Below, piece by piece: positions 9,114 to 18,622 of a stretch of DNA of 64,000 nucleotides. The position numbers and the translations under genes were made by a program. The stretch's first letter is position 1. Every line of letters begins with the position of its first letter. Source of the DNA: Candidatus Thiodiazotropha sp. LNASS1 (lineage in GTDB: Bacteria > Pseudomonadota > Gammaproteobacteria > Chromatiales > Chromatiaceae); assembly GCF_964212655.1 (NCBI RefSeq), contig NZ_OZ156465.1:1178001-1242000 (forward strand), given 5' to 3'. The notes below the pieces were generated by a model that saw only the letters and a program-made list of their open reading frames with translations, was not told where the DNA came from and searched no databases.

Positions 9114-10454
9114 ATGGGACTTCTCAACCTGCTGTTTGGGCTGAAAAGCTTTACCCACGGCATCCATCCACCCTATCACAAGGATACGGCGGACAAGCCG
9201 ATCCGGCGTCTTGCTTTCCCCGCGCAACTGGTACTGCCGCTGGACCAGCATATTGGAAAACCAGCGATCCCGCTGGTCAAAAAGGGACAGGAAGTGGTAC
9301 GTGGCGAGCCGATCGCCAAAGCCGATGGAAACTTCTCCGTACCCCTGCACGCACCGGCCACTGGAAGGGTACGGGATATCGAACTGCTGCCGACTCCCAA
9401 AGGTCCGAAGTCCAATGGGATAGTGTTGGATGTCTACCAGGGCTCAACCCAGGAGGTATTGTGGGGACACCCCCGTGATATGAGTGACCTCAATCAGCAG
9501 GAGATCATTCGGGCGATCCAGGATAGCGGCATGGTGGGGCTCGGCGGGGCAGCCTTTCCTTCGCATATGAAACTGACGATCCCAAAGGATAAGCAGGTCG
9601 ATACCCTTATCATCAACGGCTGTGAATGCGAGCCCTATCTAACCTGTGATCATCGTATTATGCTGGAATACCCGAAAGAGCTGATTCGGGGTATACGCTA
9701 TGCGATGCGGGCATCCGGCACCCGCCAGGCCATCATCGGCATTGAAGACAACAAAATGGATGCCGCCGAGGTGTTGCGTGCCAGCCTCTCCAAAGGCAGT
9801 TCTATCCGGGTCGAGGTGGTTGAAACCAAGTACCCGCAGGGTTCTGAGAAGATGCTGATCAAGTCGCTGCTTGATCGGGAAGTGCCTACCGGTGGATTAC
9901 CGGCCGATGTCGGTGTCGTTGTCAACAATGTAGGCACCCTGGCATTTCTTGGCATGTTACTGCCACAGGGGCAGGGACTTATCGAACGGGTGATCACCGT
10001 CGCCGGGCCCGGTGTCCTCAAACCGGGTAACTACATGGTGCCTCTGGGGACACCGATACGCCATATTCTGGAACAGGCGGGTTATGAGGGTTCACGCACC
10101 GAGTTCATTCTCGGCGGTCCGATGATGGGTCCCGCAGTATCCGCCATGGATACCCCCATCACCAAAGGCACCTCCGGTCTGTTGGTATTGAACGAGCCTT
10201 CGATTGAAGATGAGAGCCAAAGAATCTGGCCCTGTATCCGTTGTGCACGCTGTGTCAGTGCCTGTCCTATGCATCTCAATCCCTCTATGCTTGGACAGTT
10301 GGCGGCAAAACGCAAATATGATGAGATGGCCCTGGACTACCATCTCAATGATTGTTTCGAGTGCGGTTGTTGTTCCTATGTCTGCCCCTCAAACATTCCG
10401 CTTGTACAATATTTCCGCATCGCCAAAGCAATCAACAGAGAGCAGGCCGCATGA
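9114..10454 (+). CDS. rnfC: Rnf complex subunit C (NADH-oxidising subunit)
   Basis: This 446-residue peripheral subunit has the glycine-rich flavin/NADH site GLGGAAFPSHMKL at about 143-155. Two four-Cys ferredoxin motifs lie near the end: CIRCARCVSACP (about 373) and CFECGCCSYVCP (about 413). It lacks the long alanine-rich tail of E. coli RsxC (740 aa), as in the compact RnfC of anaerobes and Rhodobacter. RnfC takes electrons from NADH through FMN and passes them to the membrane subunits. Its stop overlaps the rnfD start by four bases (ATGA), so the two are translationally coupled. Confidence 0.95.
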   Translation: MGLLNLLFGLKSFTHGIHPPYHKDTADKPIRRLAFPAQLVLPLDQHIGKPAIPLVKKGQEVVRGEPIAKADGNFSVPLHAPATGRVRDIELLPTPKGPKSNGIVLDVYQGSTQEVLWGHPRDMSDLNQQEIIRAIQDSGMVGLGGAAFPSHMKLTIPKDKQVDTLIINGCECEPYLTCDHRIMLEYPKELIRGIRYAMRASGTRQAIIGIEDNKMDAAEVLRASLSKGSSIRVEVVETKYPQGSEKMLIKSLLDREVPTGGLPADVGVVVNNVGTLAFLGMLLPQGQGLIERVITVAGPGVLKPGNYMVPLGTPIRHILEQAGYEGSRTEFILGGPMMGPAVSAMDTPITKGTSGLLVLNEPSIEDESQRIWPCIRCARCVSACPMHLNPSMLGQLAAKRKYDEMALDYHLNDCFECGCCSYVCPSNIPLVQYFRIAKAINREQAA

Positions 10455-11497
10455 GTAAAAAGCCCACCATCGAACTGCGTACCTCGCCCCATGCCCATGC
10501 GGGAGATGATGTGGTGCGGATAATGCGCAACGTAGTCTATGCCCTGCTGCCGATCTGCATCTTCATGATCTGGCAGTTCGGCATCAGCGCCCTGGCTCTG
10601 CTAGTGGTGGTGACCGCTACATGTCTGTTGAGCGAACGTCTGTTCAATCGCCTGAATGACGAACCCAACAGCCTGGGAGACTGGTCCGCAACCATCACCG
10701 GCCTGTTGCTGGCGTTGACCCTTCCCCCCGGTTTCCCCCTTTGGATGGGTGTCGTGGCGGGCTTCATCGCCATCGCCTTGGGAAAGGCCCTGTTCGGCGG
10801 TCTCGGTATGAATGCCATGAACCCGGCACTGATCGGCCGCGCTTTTGTCCAGGCAGCCTTTCCGGTGGCAATCACCACCTGGACGCCGGCGTTCTTCGAA
10901 GGACGTTTCTCCCAGTTTATTCCGACCACACTGACCCCTCCATTCCTGCAACCCCCCGCTCTCGGTGATTGGGTGGCTGAGGTGAAGGTTGACGCCTTCA
11001 GCGGTGCCACACCCCTGGCGTTGCAGAAATTCGAAGGCGTACAAACCGATATCATGGAGATGCTGCTGGGAACCACCGCCGGATCGGCCGGTGAGACTTC
11101 GGCGCTCTTGATCCTGGCCTGCGGAATCTACCTGGCTGCAAGAAAAATGCTCGACTGGCGCATACCGGTGCTGGTAATGCTCGGTGCAGCACTCACTGCC
11201 GGCATCTTCTTCCTCATCGATCCCGGCCGCTATCCGGATCCCCTGTTCGTACTCTGTTCAGGTGGATTGATGCTGGGCGCATGGTTTATGGCGAGCGATA
11301 TGGTCGGTTCGCCAGTCACCCCGCTTGGCGTCATTATCTATGGATTGATGATTGGCATAATCACGGTGATTATCCGCCTTTTCGGCGGTCTGACCGAAGG
11401 CGTCATGTACGCCATTCTCCTGGGAAATGCGGCCACACCGCTGATCGATCAGATAACCCAGCCCCGCGTATTCGGTGAGCAGAAGGCAAGCAAATGA
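10451..11497 (+). CDS. rnfD: Rnf complex membrane subunit D
   Basis: This 348-residue membrane protein has about nine or ten helices. The covalent-FMN attachment motif SGAT places the modified threonine at T187, the same number as in E. coli RsxD. I chose the ATG at 10451 because it overlaps the rnfC stop and gives the usual MSKKPTIELRTSPHAH start; the longer frame reaching back to 10352 lies wholly inside rnfC. RnfD is part of the ion- and electron-conducting core with RnfG, RnfE and RnfA. Confidence 0.95.
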   Translation: MSKKPTIELRTSPHAHAGDDVVRIMRNVVYALLPICIFMIWQFGISALALLVVVTATCLLSERLFNRLNDEPNSLGDWSATITGLLLALTLPPGFPLWMGVVAGFIAIALGKALFGGLGMNAMNPALIGRAFVQAAFPVAITTWTPAFFEGRFSQFIPTTLTPPFLQPPALGDWVAEVKVDAFSGATPLALQKFEGVQTDIMEMLLGTTAGSAGETSALLILACGIYLAARKMLDWRIPVLVMLGAALTAGIFFLIDPGRYPDPLFVLCSGGLMLGAWFMASDMVGSPVTPLGVIIYGLMIGIITVIIRLFGGLTEGVMYAILLGNAATPLIDQITQPRVFGEQKASK

Positions 11498-12213
11498 GTA
11501 CTCCCGAAGCAGAAGTCATGCAGCCATCGACTCCCGCCGGTCCCATGATCCGGACGCTGATGGGTATTGCCATGCTGTCCGGGTTTCTGGTCGTTCTCAC
11601 CTATCAGCTAACCAAACCGATCATCGCAGAAAATCAGCGCCGGGCTATCGAGGCGGCTGTTTTCACTGTCATCCCGGGGGCTGTTGCACGCCGGGATTTT
11701 GTCATCAGTGACGGTGAGCTGAACCCGGTAACCGCAGACAAACCCAGCAATGGTATTCTGGTCTACGCCGGATATGACAGTGAAGGCGGTCTGAAGGGCG
11801 TTGCGGCAAAGGCCGCAGCACAGGGTTATGCGGATTTGATCCATATCCTGTATGGCTACGACCCCGCCTGCGAATGTATTCGCGGCGTGAAAGTCCTGAA
11901 ATTGGCCGAGACACCCGGCTTGGGCGATAAGATTATCACCGATGCCAATTTTGTCGCCAACTTCGAGGCTTTGGATGCCAGGCTAAGCGGTGATGGGCAG
12001 GCGCTGGCAAACGAGATCGTCACAGTCAAGCATGGCAGTAAACAGAATCCCTGGGAGATCGATGCCATCTCCGGCGCCACCATTTCATCGAAAGCGGTGG
12101 GAAAGGCGCTCAATCAGTCAGCCAAACGTCTGCTGCCTGATCTTGTGCCCCAACTGGACAGGCTGCTACAGGAAGACAACACCGTGGATCTGACTGAGGT
12201 CACCGATGAATAA
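11494..12213 (+). CDS. rnfG: Rnf complex FMN-binding subunit G
   Basis: This 239-residue protein has one N-terminal helix (about 25-42) and a large periplasmic FMN-binding domain. The covalent FMN threonine is T196 in the SGATISS motif. It overlaps rnfD by four bases. RnfG accepts electrons from the membrane half of the complex on the outer face. The LAETPGLGDKI segment is typical of the family. Its length is slightly greater than that of E. coli RsxG (206 aa). Confidence 0.95.
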   Translation: MSTPEAEVMQPSTPAGPMIRTLMGIAMLSGFLVVLTYQLTKPIIAENQRRAIEAAVFTVIPGAVARRDFVISDGELNPVTADKPSNGILVYAGYDSEGGLKGVAAKAAAQGYADLIHILYGYDPACECIRGVKVLKLAETPGLGDKIITDANFVANFEALDARLSGDGQALANEIVTVKHGSKQNPWEIDAISGATISSKAVGKALNQSAKRLLPDLVPQLDRLLQEDNTVDLTEVTDE

Positions 12214-12230
12214 ACCGGAAGCGAATTGAG

Positions 12231-12875
12231 ATGGCTAAAGACAACAATACCATCACCTGGGAGACATTCTCTGAAGGCCTGTGGCGGGACAACCCGGTGT
12301 TCGTCATGCTGCTCGGTATGTGCCCTGTTCTGGCGGTCACCAACTCGGCGATCAACGCCTTGGCAATGGGTCTCGCCACAACTTTTGTACTTCTCGCCTC
12401 CGGCACCCTGATCTCGCTGCTGCGTCACAGCATACCGAAACAGGTCCGGATCGCCACCTATATCGTCATCATCGCCACCTTTGTCACTATCGTCGATTAC
12501 ACCATCCAGGCGATATCCCTCGACCTCTACAATGCCTTGGGTGCCTTTATTCAGCTGATTGTGGTGAATTGCATGATCCTCGGTCGAGCGGAGGCCTACG
12601 CTTCTAGGAACCGACCGTTAAAGGCTGTCACAAATGGACTTGGGATGGGCATCGGCTTCACATTCGCTCTTCTCTGTCTGGGCGTGGTACGCGAGGTCCT
12701 CGGCGCCGGCAGCCTGTTCGGAATCGATCTGTTCGGGCCTCGCTTCGAACCCTGGGTGGTGATGGTACTGCCGGCTGGCGGTTTTCTTGTGCTCGGGGCC
12801 TGGCTGCTGTTGTTTGAGTGGTTAAATCAACGGAAAGAGCGGGCAGAGCTGGAAACAGCGGCGGAAACGCAGTGA
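12231..12875 (+). CDS. rnfE: Rnf complex membrane subunit E
   Basis: This 214-residue protein has six predicted helices and belongs to the RnfE/NqrD family. The signature NPVFVMLLGMCPVLAVTNSA near the start and CMILGRAEAYA in the middle supply the membrane cysteines that hold the intramembrane Fe-S centre shared with RnfA. It starts 18 bases after the rnfG stop. It works only within the Rnf complex. Confidence 0.95.
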   Translation: MAKDNNTITWETFSEGLWRDNPVFVMLLGMCPVLAVTNSAINALAMGLATTFVLLASGTLISLLRHSIPKQVRIATYIVIIATFVTIVDYTIQAISLDLYNALGAFIQLIVVNCMILGRAEAYASRNRPLKAVTNGLGMGIGFTFALLCLGVVREVLGAGSLFGIDLFGPRFEPWVVMVLPAGGFLVLGAWLLLFEWLNQRKERAELETAAETQ

Positions 12876-12911
12876 TTAACATTAAATTCATAATTCGGAA
12901 TGAAATGAACC

Positions 12912-13493
12912 ATGGGCACTGAATCACTCAGCTTTATTTTTCTAAACGCAGTACTGGCCAACAACTTCGTGCTGGCGCTGTTTCTCGGTCTTTGCCCGTT
13001 TCTTGGAGTTTCAGGCAAACTCAACACCGCCCTGCCCATGGGATTGGCCACCATGTTCGTGATGCTGGTCAGTTCCGTCTGCGCCTATCTGATCAACATT
13101 GTCCTGGTGACATTCGAGATCGAATTTCTGCGTTTAATCGCCTATATTGCCGTAATCGCCAGTGCGGTACAGCTGGTGGAGATGACCCTGAAGAAATTCA
13201 CTCCGGGCCTGTTCCGTTCCCTGGGTATCTTTCTGCCGTTGATCACGACCAATTGCGCCATCCTCGGCCTGGCGCTGTTTCAGACATTCAAAGAGTATGA
13301 CTTCCTGCAATCATTGATCTATGCCTTGGGAGCCGGGACAGGCTTCATTCTGGCGATCGTGTTAATGGCCGGTCTGCGGGAAAAGCTGGAGCTTTCGACC
13401 ATGCCCAGCATTACCCAGGGTGCCGCGGTCAGTCTGATGCTCGGTGGGTTGCTGTCGCTCTCGTTTATGGGGTTTGCAGGACTCGGGGGTTGA
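12912..13493 (+). CDS. rnfA: Rnf complex membrane subunit A
   Basis: This 193-residue protein has six predicted helices and belongs to the RnfA/NqrE family, with the pseudosymmetric partner motifs NFVLALFLGLCPFLGVSG and TTNCAILGLALF. It pairs with RnfE in inverted topology to hold an iron-sulfur centre in the membrane. It completes the set B, C, D, G, E, A. An rnfH gene, and an nth gene often found next to rnf in gammaproteobacteria, are absent here. Confidence 0.95.
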   Translation: MGTESLSFIFLNAVLANNFVLALFLGLCPFLGVSGKLNTALPMGLATMFVMLVSSVCAYLINIVLVTFEIEFLRLIAYIAVIASAVQLVEMTLKKFTPGLFRSLGIFLPLITTNCAILGLALFQTFKEYDFLQSLIYALGAGTGFILAIVLMAGLREKLELSTMPSITQGAAVSLMLGGLLSLSFMGFAGLGG

Positions 13494-13496
13494 ACA

Positions 13497-13706
13497 ATGA
13501 TTGATTATCTCATTGCCATGACAATCATTCCTATTCTGCTGCTCGGTTGGTTGATCGTACAATCCATCGCGCGGCGTTTCGCCAAGCTGCATCCTGAATT
13601 CGGCCCCCCCAGGGAAGAGGGGTCGGGCTGCGGAAAGAGCTGTTTATGTAGCGGCAACAGCTGCCAACGTCAAGGGGATCACCTCAGAGGTTACAAACAT
13701 GAATGA
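13497..13706 (+). CDS. Small Cys-rich single-helix membrane protein downstream of rnfA
   Basis: This 69-residue protein starts three bases after the rnfA stop and overlaps the start of ppsA by eight bases, so it is embedded in the operon. It has one N-terminal membrane helix ([20 protein letters not shown]) and a cytoplasmic tail with four cysteines ([12 protein letters not shown]). I do not recognise the family with certainty. The architecture resembles NqrM, a small membrane protein with clustered cysteines needed to mature the related Na+-NQR complex, so a role in supplying iron to the RnfA/RnfE centre is a reasonable but unproven inference. Confidence 0.75.
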   Translation: MIDYLIAMTIIPILLLGWLIVQSIARRFAKLHPEFGPPREEGSGCGKSCLCSGNSCQRQGDHLRGYKHE

Positions 13707-16107
13707 TTCATCCAATCAATCCAACAGCAGAGGACAAGTGGTGAATGGGCAAATCGTCTGGTTCGAACATCTGAAAATGCAGGATGTGGATCAGGTCGGA
13801 GGAAAGAACGCGTCCTTGGGTGAGATGATCAGCGGCCTCGCCGATGCGGGTGTCAGCGTTCCGGGCGGTTTTGCTACAACAGCTCATGCATTTCGAGAAT
13901 TTCTGCGTCACAATCACCTTGCGGAACGGATTGATCCATTATTGAAAGCCCTCGATGTGGAGGATGTAACCGCTTTGGCCGAGGCAGGCAAGACGATTCG
14001 CCAATGGGTGGTTGAATCCCCCTTCCCTGAAGTCCTGGAGGCCGCGGTAACCGAGGCCTACAAACAGCTCACTGGCGACACGGATACTCCCCCGTCTGTC
14101 GCTGTCCGTTCCTCGGCAACCGCCGAAGACCTGCCGGATGCCTCATTCGCCGGCCAGCAGGAGACCTTCCTCAATGTGCAGGGATTGGATGCCGTGATGA
14201 TCGCCATCAAGGAGGTCTTCGCCTCCCTCTACAACGATCGGGCGATCTCCTATCGGGTACATCAGGGTTTTGCCCATGAAGATGTGGCTCTCTCCGCAGG
14301 TATTCAGCGCATGGTGCGTTCCGATATCGGCTCGTCCGGGGTTATGTTTACCCTGGACACCGAGTCCGGCTTCAAGGATGCCGTCTTTATCACCAGTTCC
14401 TACGGCTTGGGTGAGACGGTGGTACAGGGCTCGGTGAATCCGGATGAGTTCTACGTCCACAAGGGCAACGTGGAAGCGGGACGCCCGGCCATCCTGCGAC
14501 GCAATCTGGGCGGTAAGGCGATCAAAATGATATACGGTCAGGCGGATGAAGAGCGGGTGGTCACCGTCGATGTACCGGAACAGCAACGTCGGCAGTTCTC
14601 TCTCACAGACGAACAGGTGGAAAGTCTGGCGCAGATGGCGATCACCATCGAAAAACACTATCAGCGTCCAATGGACATCGAGTGGGGCCTGGATGGCAGT
14701 GACGGTCAACTCTATATCCTGCAGGCAAGACCGGAGACGGTGGAGAGCCGGGTCAACGCCTCCACGGTGGAACGATTCAAGTTGGAAGAGAAAGGCAAGG
14801 TCCTGGCCCAGGGCCGCGCCATCGGTCAACGCATCGGTGTCGGCGTGGCGAAGATCATCCATGATGCCAGTGAAATGGCCAAGGTCGAGCCCGGTGATGT
14901 ATTGATCACCGACATGACCGACCCTGATTGGGAGCCGGTAATGAAACGGGCCTCCGCCATCGTCACCAACCGGGGCGGCCGAACCTGTCATGCTGCGATT
15001 ATCGCCCGCGAACTGGGTATCCCAGCGGTAGTGGGTTGCAACAATGCTACCGAAACCCTGCAAGAGGGCCTGGATGTCACGGTATCCTGCGCCGAGGGCG
15101 ATGACGGTTTTATCTATCAAGGTTTGCTGAAATTCTCAATCAGCCGCGGCGACGTCACCTCCCTTCCCGAACCGCCCGCCAAGATCATGATGAATGTGGC
15201 CAATCCGAGTCGAGCCTTCGCCTTCAGCCGTATTCCCAATGCCGGTATCGGTCTGGCGCGCCTGGAGTTCATCATCAACACCACCATCGGTGTACATCCC
15301 CGGGCACTGATGGAGTTTGACAATCTGCCCAGCGATATCAAAGCCAAAGTTCAGAAACAGGTCGACGGTTATCCGGCCCCGGTCGATTTCTATGTGGAGA
15401 AACTGGTTGAAGGTATCTCCACCCTGGCTGCCGCCTTCAACGGTAAACCGGTCATCGTGCGCATGTCCGATTTCAAATCGAACGAATACGCAAACCTGAT
15501 CGGAGGCAAACTCTATGAACCCCAAGAGGAGAATCCGATGATCGGTTTTCGCGGAGCCTCCCGCTATATTTCAGAGAGTTTCAGACCCTGCTTCGAGCTG
15601 GAATGCCGTGCCCTGAAACGGGTACGGGAAGAGATGGGATTCGAGAATGTGGAGATCATGATCCCCTTTGTACGCACCCTGGAGGAGGCAGCCGCTGTCA
15701 TCAGACTGTTGGAGGAGAACGGCCTTAAGCGGGGTGAAAACGGTTTACGGGTCATCATGATGTGCGAACTGCCCTCAAACGCCGTTCAGGCCGAAGAGTT
15801 TCTGAAATTTTTCGACGGCTTCTCCATCGGTTCAAACGATATGACCCAGTTGACCCTTGGATTGGACCGGGATTCCGGCTTGGTCGCCAAGAGCTTTGAC
15901 GAGCGGGACCCCGCGGTTAAGCGGATGCTCGATATGGCCATTCAGGCCTGCAATACGGCAGGAAAATATGTCGGCATCTGCGGACAGGGCCCGTCCGACT
16001 ACCCTGATCTTGCCGAATGGCTGGTTGAGCGAGGTATCCAAAGCGTCTCCCTGAATCCGGATACGGTAATCGATACCTGGCGTCTGCTGGCCGGCCTGGA
16101 AAGCTGA
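13699..16107 (+). CDS. ppsA: Phosphoenolpyruvate synthase
   Basis: This 802-residue enzyme catalyses pyruvate + ATP + H2O to PEP + AMP + Pi. The N-terminal ATP-grasp domain begins at [12 protein letters not shown] (about residue 33). The phosphohistidine domain has the catalytic H431 in [13 protein letters not shown]. The C-terminal PEP/pyruvate-binding barrel carries [14 protein letters not shown] and ends with [11 protein letters not shown], which contains the active-site cysteine. Length is normal for the family. It overlaps the small membrane protein gene and is followed by its own regulator, ppsR. Its place after the Rnf/oxidoreductase genes points to gluconeogenic use of pyruvate. Confidence 0.97.
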   Translation: MNDSSNQSNSRGQVVNGQIVWFEHLKMQDVDQVGGKNASLGEMISGLADAGVSVPGGFATTAHAFREFLRHNHLAERIDPLLKALDVEDVTALAEAGKTIRQWVVESPFPEVLEAAVTEAYKQLTGDTDTPPSVAVRSSATAEDLPDASFAGQQETFLNVQGLDAVMIAIKEVFASLYNDRAISYRVHQGFAHEDVALSAGIQRMVRSDIGSSGVMFTLDTESGFKDAVFITSSYGLGETVVQGSVNPDEFYVHKGNVEAGRPAILRRNLGGKAIKMIYGQADEERVVTVDVPEQQRRQFSLTDEQVESLAQMAITIEKHYQRPMDIEWGLDGSDGQLYILQARPETVESRVNASTVERFKLEEKGKVLAQGRAIGQRIGVGVAKIIHDASEMAKVEPGDVLITDMTDPDWEPVMKRASAIVTNRGGRTCHAAIIARELGIPAVVGCNNATETLQEGLDVTVSCAEGDDGFIYQGLLKFSISRGDVTSLPEPPAKIMMNVANPSRAFAFSRIPNAGIGLARLEFIINTTIGVHPRALMEFDNLPSDIKAKVQKQVDGYPAPVDFYVEKLVEGISTLAAAFNGKPVIVRMSDFKSNEYANLIGGKLYEPQEENPMIGFRGASRYISESFRPCFELECRALKRVREEMGFENVEIMIPFVRTLEEAAAVIRLLEENGLKRGENGLRVIMMCELPSNAVQAEEFLKFFDGFSIGSNDMTQLTLGLDRDSGLVAKSFDERDPAVKRMLDMAIQACNTAGKYVGICGQGPSDYPDLAEWLVERGIQSVSLNPDTVIDTWRLLAGLES

Positions 16108-16117
16108 TCGAACAGCC

Positions 16118-16142
16118 CGGGTGCCGCTTTTGGCGGTACCCG
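16118..16142 (+). other. Hairpin between ppsA and ppsR
   Basis: A 10-bp stem with one G-T pair (16118-16127 with 16133-16142) and a TTTTG loop follows ppsA by 10 bases. No T-run follows it, so it may be a weak or Rho-aided stop or a processing hairpin, leaving some readthrough into ppsR. Confidence 0.45.
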
Positions 16143-16191
16143 ACTCATCCGATCAAATCGCCTACAGCAATAAAATCCTGCAGCCCAGCGT

Positions 16192-17016
16192 ATGAAGCGT
16201 ACCATCTTCTTTCTTGCCGACCATACCGGCATCACAGTCGAAGCCATGGGACGATCGCTGCTGAGTCAATTCGACGGATTTACCTACGAAACTGTGCATT
16301 GGCCTTTTATCGATAGTCTCGACAAGGCCAGGCGGGTGGCGGAGCGAATCAATCAGACGACTATCGAGTCCGAACAGAAGCCGATTGTCTTCACCACCCT
16401 GGTGGATCCCCAGATCCGTGACTATTTCAAGCAGTTGGATGTTCCGGTAATGGACTTTTTCGAGACATTCACTGCCCGTCTGGAGGAGGAGTTGCAACTA
16501 CCCTCCTCCCATGCCTTGGGTCGTTTTCATACGACTGACAACAACCGTGCCTACGATCAGCGCATCCATGCGGTAAATTTCGCCCTGAGCAATGATGACG
16601 GGGCAGTCACCAGGAACTACACAACCGCCGATCTGATCCTGATTGGGGTATCCCGTGTCGGCAAGACCCCCACCTGTCTTTTTCTCGGGTTGCAGCACAG
16701 TGTTCTGGCGGCAAACTACCCCCTCACGGAAGATGATCTTGAGAATGATCTGTTGCCAAATGTGTTGAATTCTTACCGGGACAAGCTCTATGGGCTGACC
16801 ATCGATCCACACCAATTGCAACGCATTCGGCAGGAGCGGCGGCCAGACCGCCGCTACTCATCGCTGGAACAGTGTAAAATGGAGATAAAGCTTGCTGAGG
16901 ATCTCTATAAGCACTATACAATCCCCTATTTGGATACCACATCCATGTCCATCGAGGAGATCTCCGCCAGGCTTTTACAACATATCAACCGGGCCGCCAA
17001 GGTTACAAACGAGTAA
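16192..17016 (+). CDS. ppsR: PEP synthase regulatory protein (kinase/pyrophosphorylase)
   Basis: This 274-residue protein of the DUF299 family begins MKRTIFFLADHTGITVE. The P-loop-like GVSRVGKTP is at 152-160. Family members phosphorylate an active-site-adjacent threonine of PEP synthase with ADP to inactivate it, and remove the phosphate with inorganic phosphate to reactivate it. Position directly after ppsA fits that partnership. This adds post-translational control to the pyruvate-to-PEP step. Length is normal for the family. Confidence 0.95.
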   Translation: MKRTIFFLADHTGITVEAMGRSLLSQFDGFTYETVHWPFIDSLDKARRVAERINQTTIESEQKPIVFTTLVDPQIRDYFKQLDVPVMDFFETFTARLEEELQLPSSHALGRFHTTDNNRAYDQRIHAVNFALSNDDGAVTRNYTTADLILIGVSRVGKTPTCLFLGLQHSVLAANYPLTEDDLENDLLPNVLNSYRDKLYGLTIDPHQLQRIRQERRPDRRYSSLEQCKMEIKLAEDLYKHYTIPYLDTTSMSIEEISARLLQHINRAAKVTNE

Positions 17017-17176
17017 CACCCGGTCTTGCCCAGATCCTGGCATGGCAGGAACAATCCCGTGTAAGCTTTACGATAACTGTAGCGGTCGCTCACACTGATC
17101 CGTCAAGCAGGAATATACTATTTAACTTAGAATACACAACAACATTCATATCCAACTGATTTGTAAGACTATATCT

Positions 17177-18622
17177 GTGATTAACTGGTTTGTAAGACTG
17201 TTTAGGAAGGCACCTGTTCCCATCGCCATCAAATGGACGATCTACATCGGGACACTGATCACGATGGTTATGGGTGTTCTCGGCTGGTTTCTCATCACCC
17301 AACAAACCAGCTTCCATATGCGCGAAGTCAAGGGCTTCGGAGAGGTCCTGGTTGAACAACTTGCCCACTCCGCCAGCGAACCTTTGCTGGCGGATGACCA
17401 ATTCAATCTGCAGGGACTCGTAAGCCGACAGACACAAAATGATAAGGTGGTCGGCGCAGCGATCGTGCCGAGTGAAAAACCATGGATCACATCCGGCAAT
17501 GTGCCCCACCAGCTCCCCGGCTCCGAAGAGCTGTTACCGATGATCTGGTCCTGGCGCGATGAAGGGAATATCCGGCATCCGGCAATCACTTTTTTCAGCA
17601 CCATCAAATTTCGCGATGTCATCGCCGGCCATGCGATGATCACATTGGATCGGCAGTTCCTTGATCGGAATCAGCAGCGCACCATAGGTATCATCGGTTA
17701 TGCCACATTTGGATTGATACTGATTGCAGCCATACTCTCCTATGTCCTGAGCAAGCGCTTGAGCAGGCCTATCACCCTGCTCGCCCAGGCAGGACAGCAA
17801 CCTGAGGCGGGTCTGCTGGTCAGCCCGATGGAGACCGACCGCCATGACGAGATCGGTCAGGTGTATGCCCATTTTGACCGTATGAGCGCGGGACTTCTGG
17901 AAAAGCGCCAGGTCGAAGATGCCCTGTCACGTTATGTATCACCCGTGGTTGCCGAGAAAATCCTCTCAAACCTGTCGCAACCGCGCCTCGCCAATCAGGA
18001 GATGGAAGGCAGTATCCTGTTCTGTGACATAGTAGGTTTCACCCGGCTCTCGGAGGATCTTCCCGCCGATGAGGTGGCTTCCCTGCTGAACCTCTATCTG
18101 GGCGCCATTGCCGACTCCGCTCACCGCTGTCGCGGTGTTGTGGATAAATTTATCGGCGACAGCGCCATGATCCTGTTTGGTGTTCCCGAAGCGGATAAGG
18201 AGCACGGCCAGCAGGCAATCCGGTGTGCCTGGCTGATTCAAGCCATGGTGCGTCATATCAATAAAAAGCGTCGTAAGGCAGGCAAGGAACCGATCATGCT
18301 TCGGATCGGCATAAACAGCGGTACAATGCTGGCCGGTAATATCGGAATACCCGACCGACTGGAATATACTGTGGTAGGCGATACGGTTAATCTCGCCTCC
18401 CGCCTATGCGGTGCAGCACCTGTTGACGGGATCATGATGAGTCAAGTGACGGCGGCATTTCCAGGCGTATCCGATATGGTTGAACTGCACAAACAGCCCA
18501 CGCTGAAGATACGTGGCAAAAAAAATCTCGTCACACCCTATATTGCGGGAACACCGTCGCGGGAATTCGGTCAATGGTTGATGCGTACCATGGCCTACAT
18601 ATTGAAAAAACAGGTTAGATGA
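17177..18622 (+). CDS. Membrane adenylate/guanylate cyclase
   Basis: This 481-residue protein starts at GTG and has a first helix at about 19-40, a periplasmic sensor segment (about 41-165), a second helix (about 170-190), a HAMP-like linker, and a class III nucleotide cyclase domain from about 270 (ILFCDIVGFTRLSE) to 440. The metal-binding aspartates of FCDIVGFT and KFIGDSAMILFG, and the late VVGDTVNLASRL helix, are intact, so it is likely active. It would make cAMP or cGMP in response to an outside signal. No strong ribosome site precedes the GTG. A 17-bp near-repeat (17155-17171 and 17182-17198) straddles the start. The lipoprotein gene overlaps its stop by four bases. Confidence 0.88.
   Translation: MINWFVRLFRKAPVPIAIKWTIYIGTLITMVMGVLGWFLITQQTSFHMREVKGFGEVLVEQLAHSASEPLLADDQFNLQGLVSRQTQNDKVVGAAIVPSEKPWITSGNVPHQLPGSEELLPMIWSWRDEGNIRHPAITFFSTIKFRDVIAGHAMITLDRQFLDRNQQRTIGIIGYATFGLILIAAILSYVLSKRLSRPITLLAQAGQQPEAGLLVSPMETDRHDEIGQVYAHFDRMSAGLLEKRQVEDALSRYVSPVVAEKILSNLSQPRLANQEMEGSILFCDIVGFTRLSEDLPADEVASLLNLYLGAIADSAHRCRGVVDKFIGDSAMILFGVPEADKEHGQQAIRCAWLIQAMVRHINKKRRKAGKEPIMLRIGINSGTMLAGNIGIPDRLEYTVVGDTVNLASRLCGAAPVDGIMMSQVTAAFPGVSDMVELHKQPTLKIRGKKNLVTPYIAGTPSREFGQWLMRTMAYILKKQVR

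Noticed and set aside
14143-15120. 325-residue reverse-strand frame inside ppsA
   Set aside because: Antisense shadow of the conserved PEP synthase catalytic region, without recognisable motifs.
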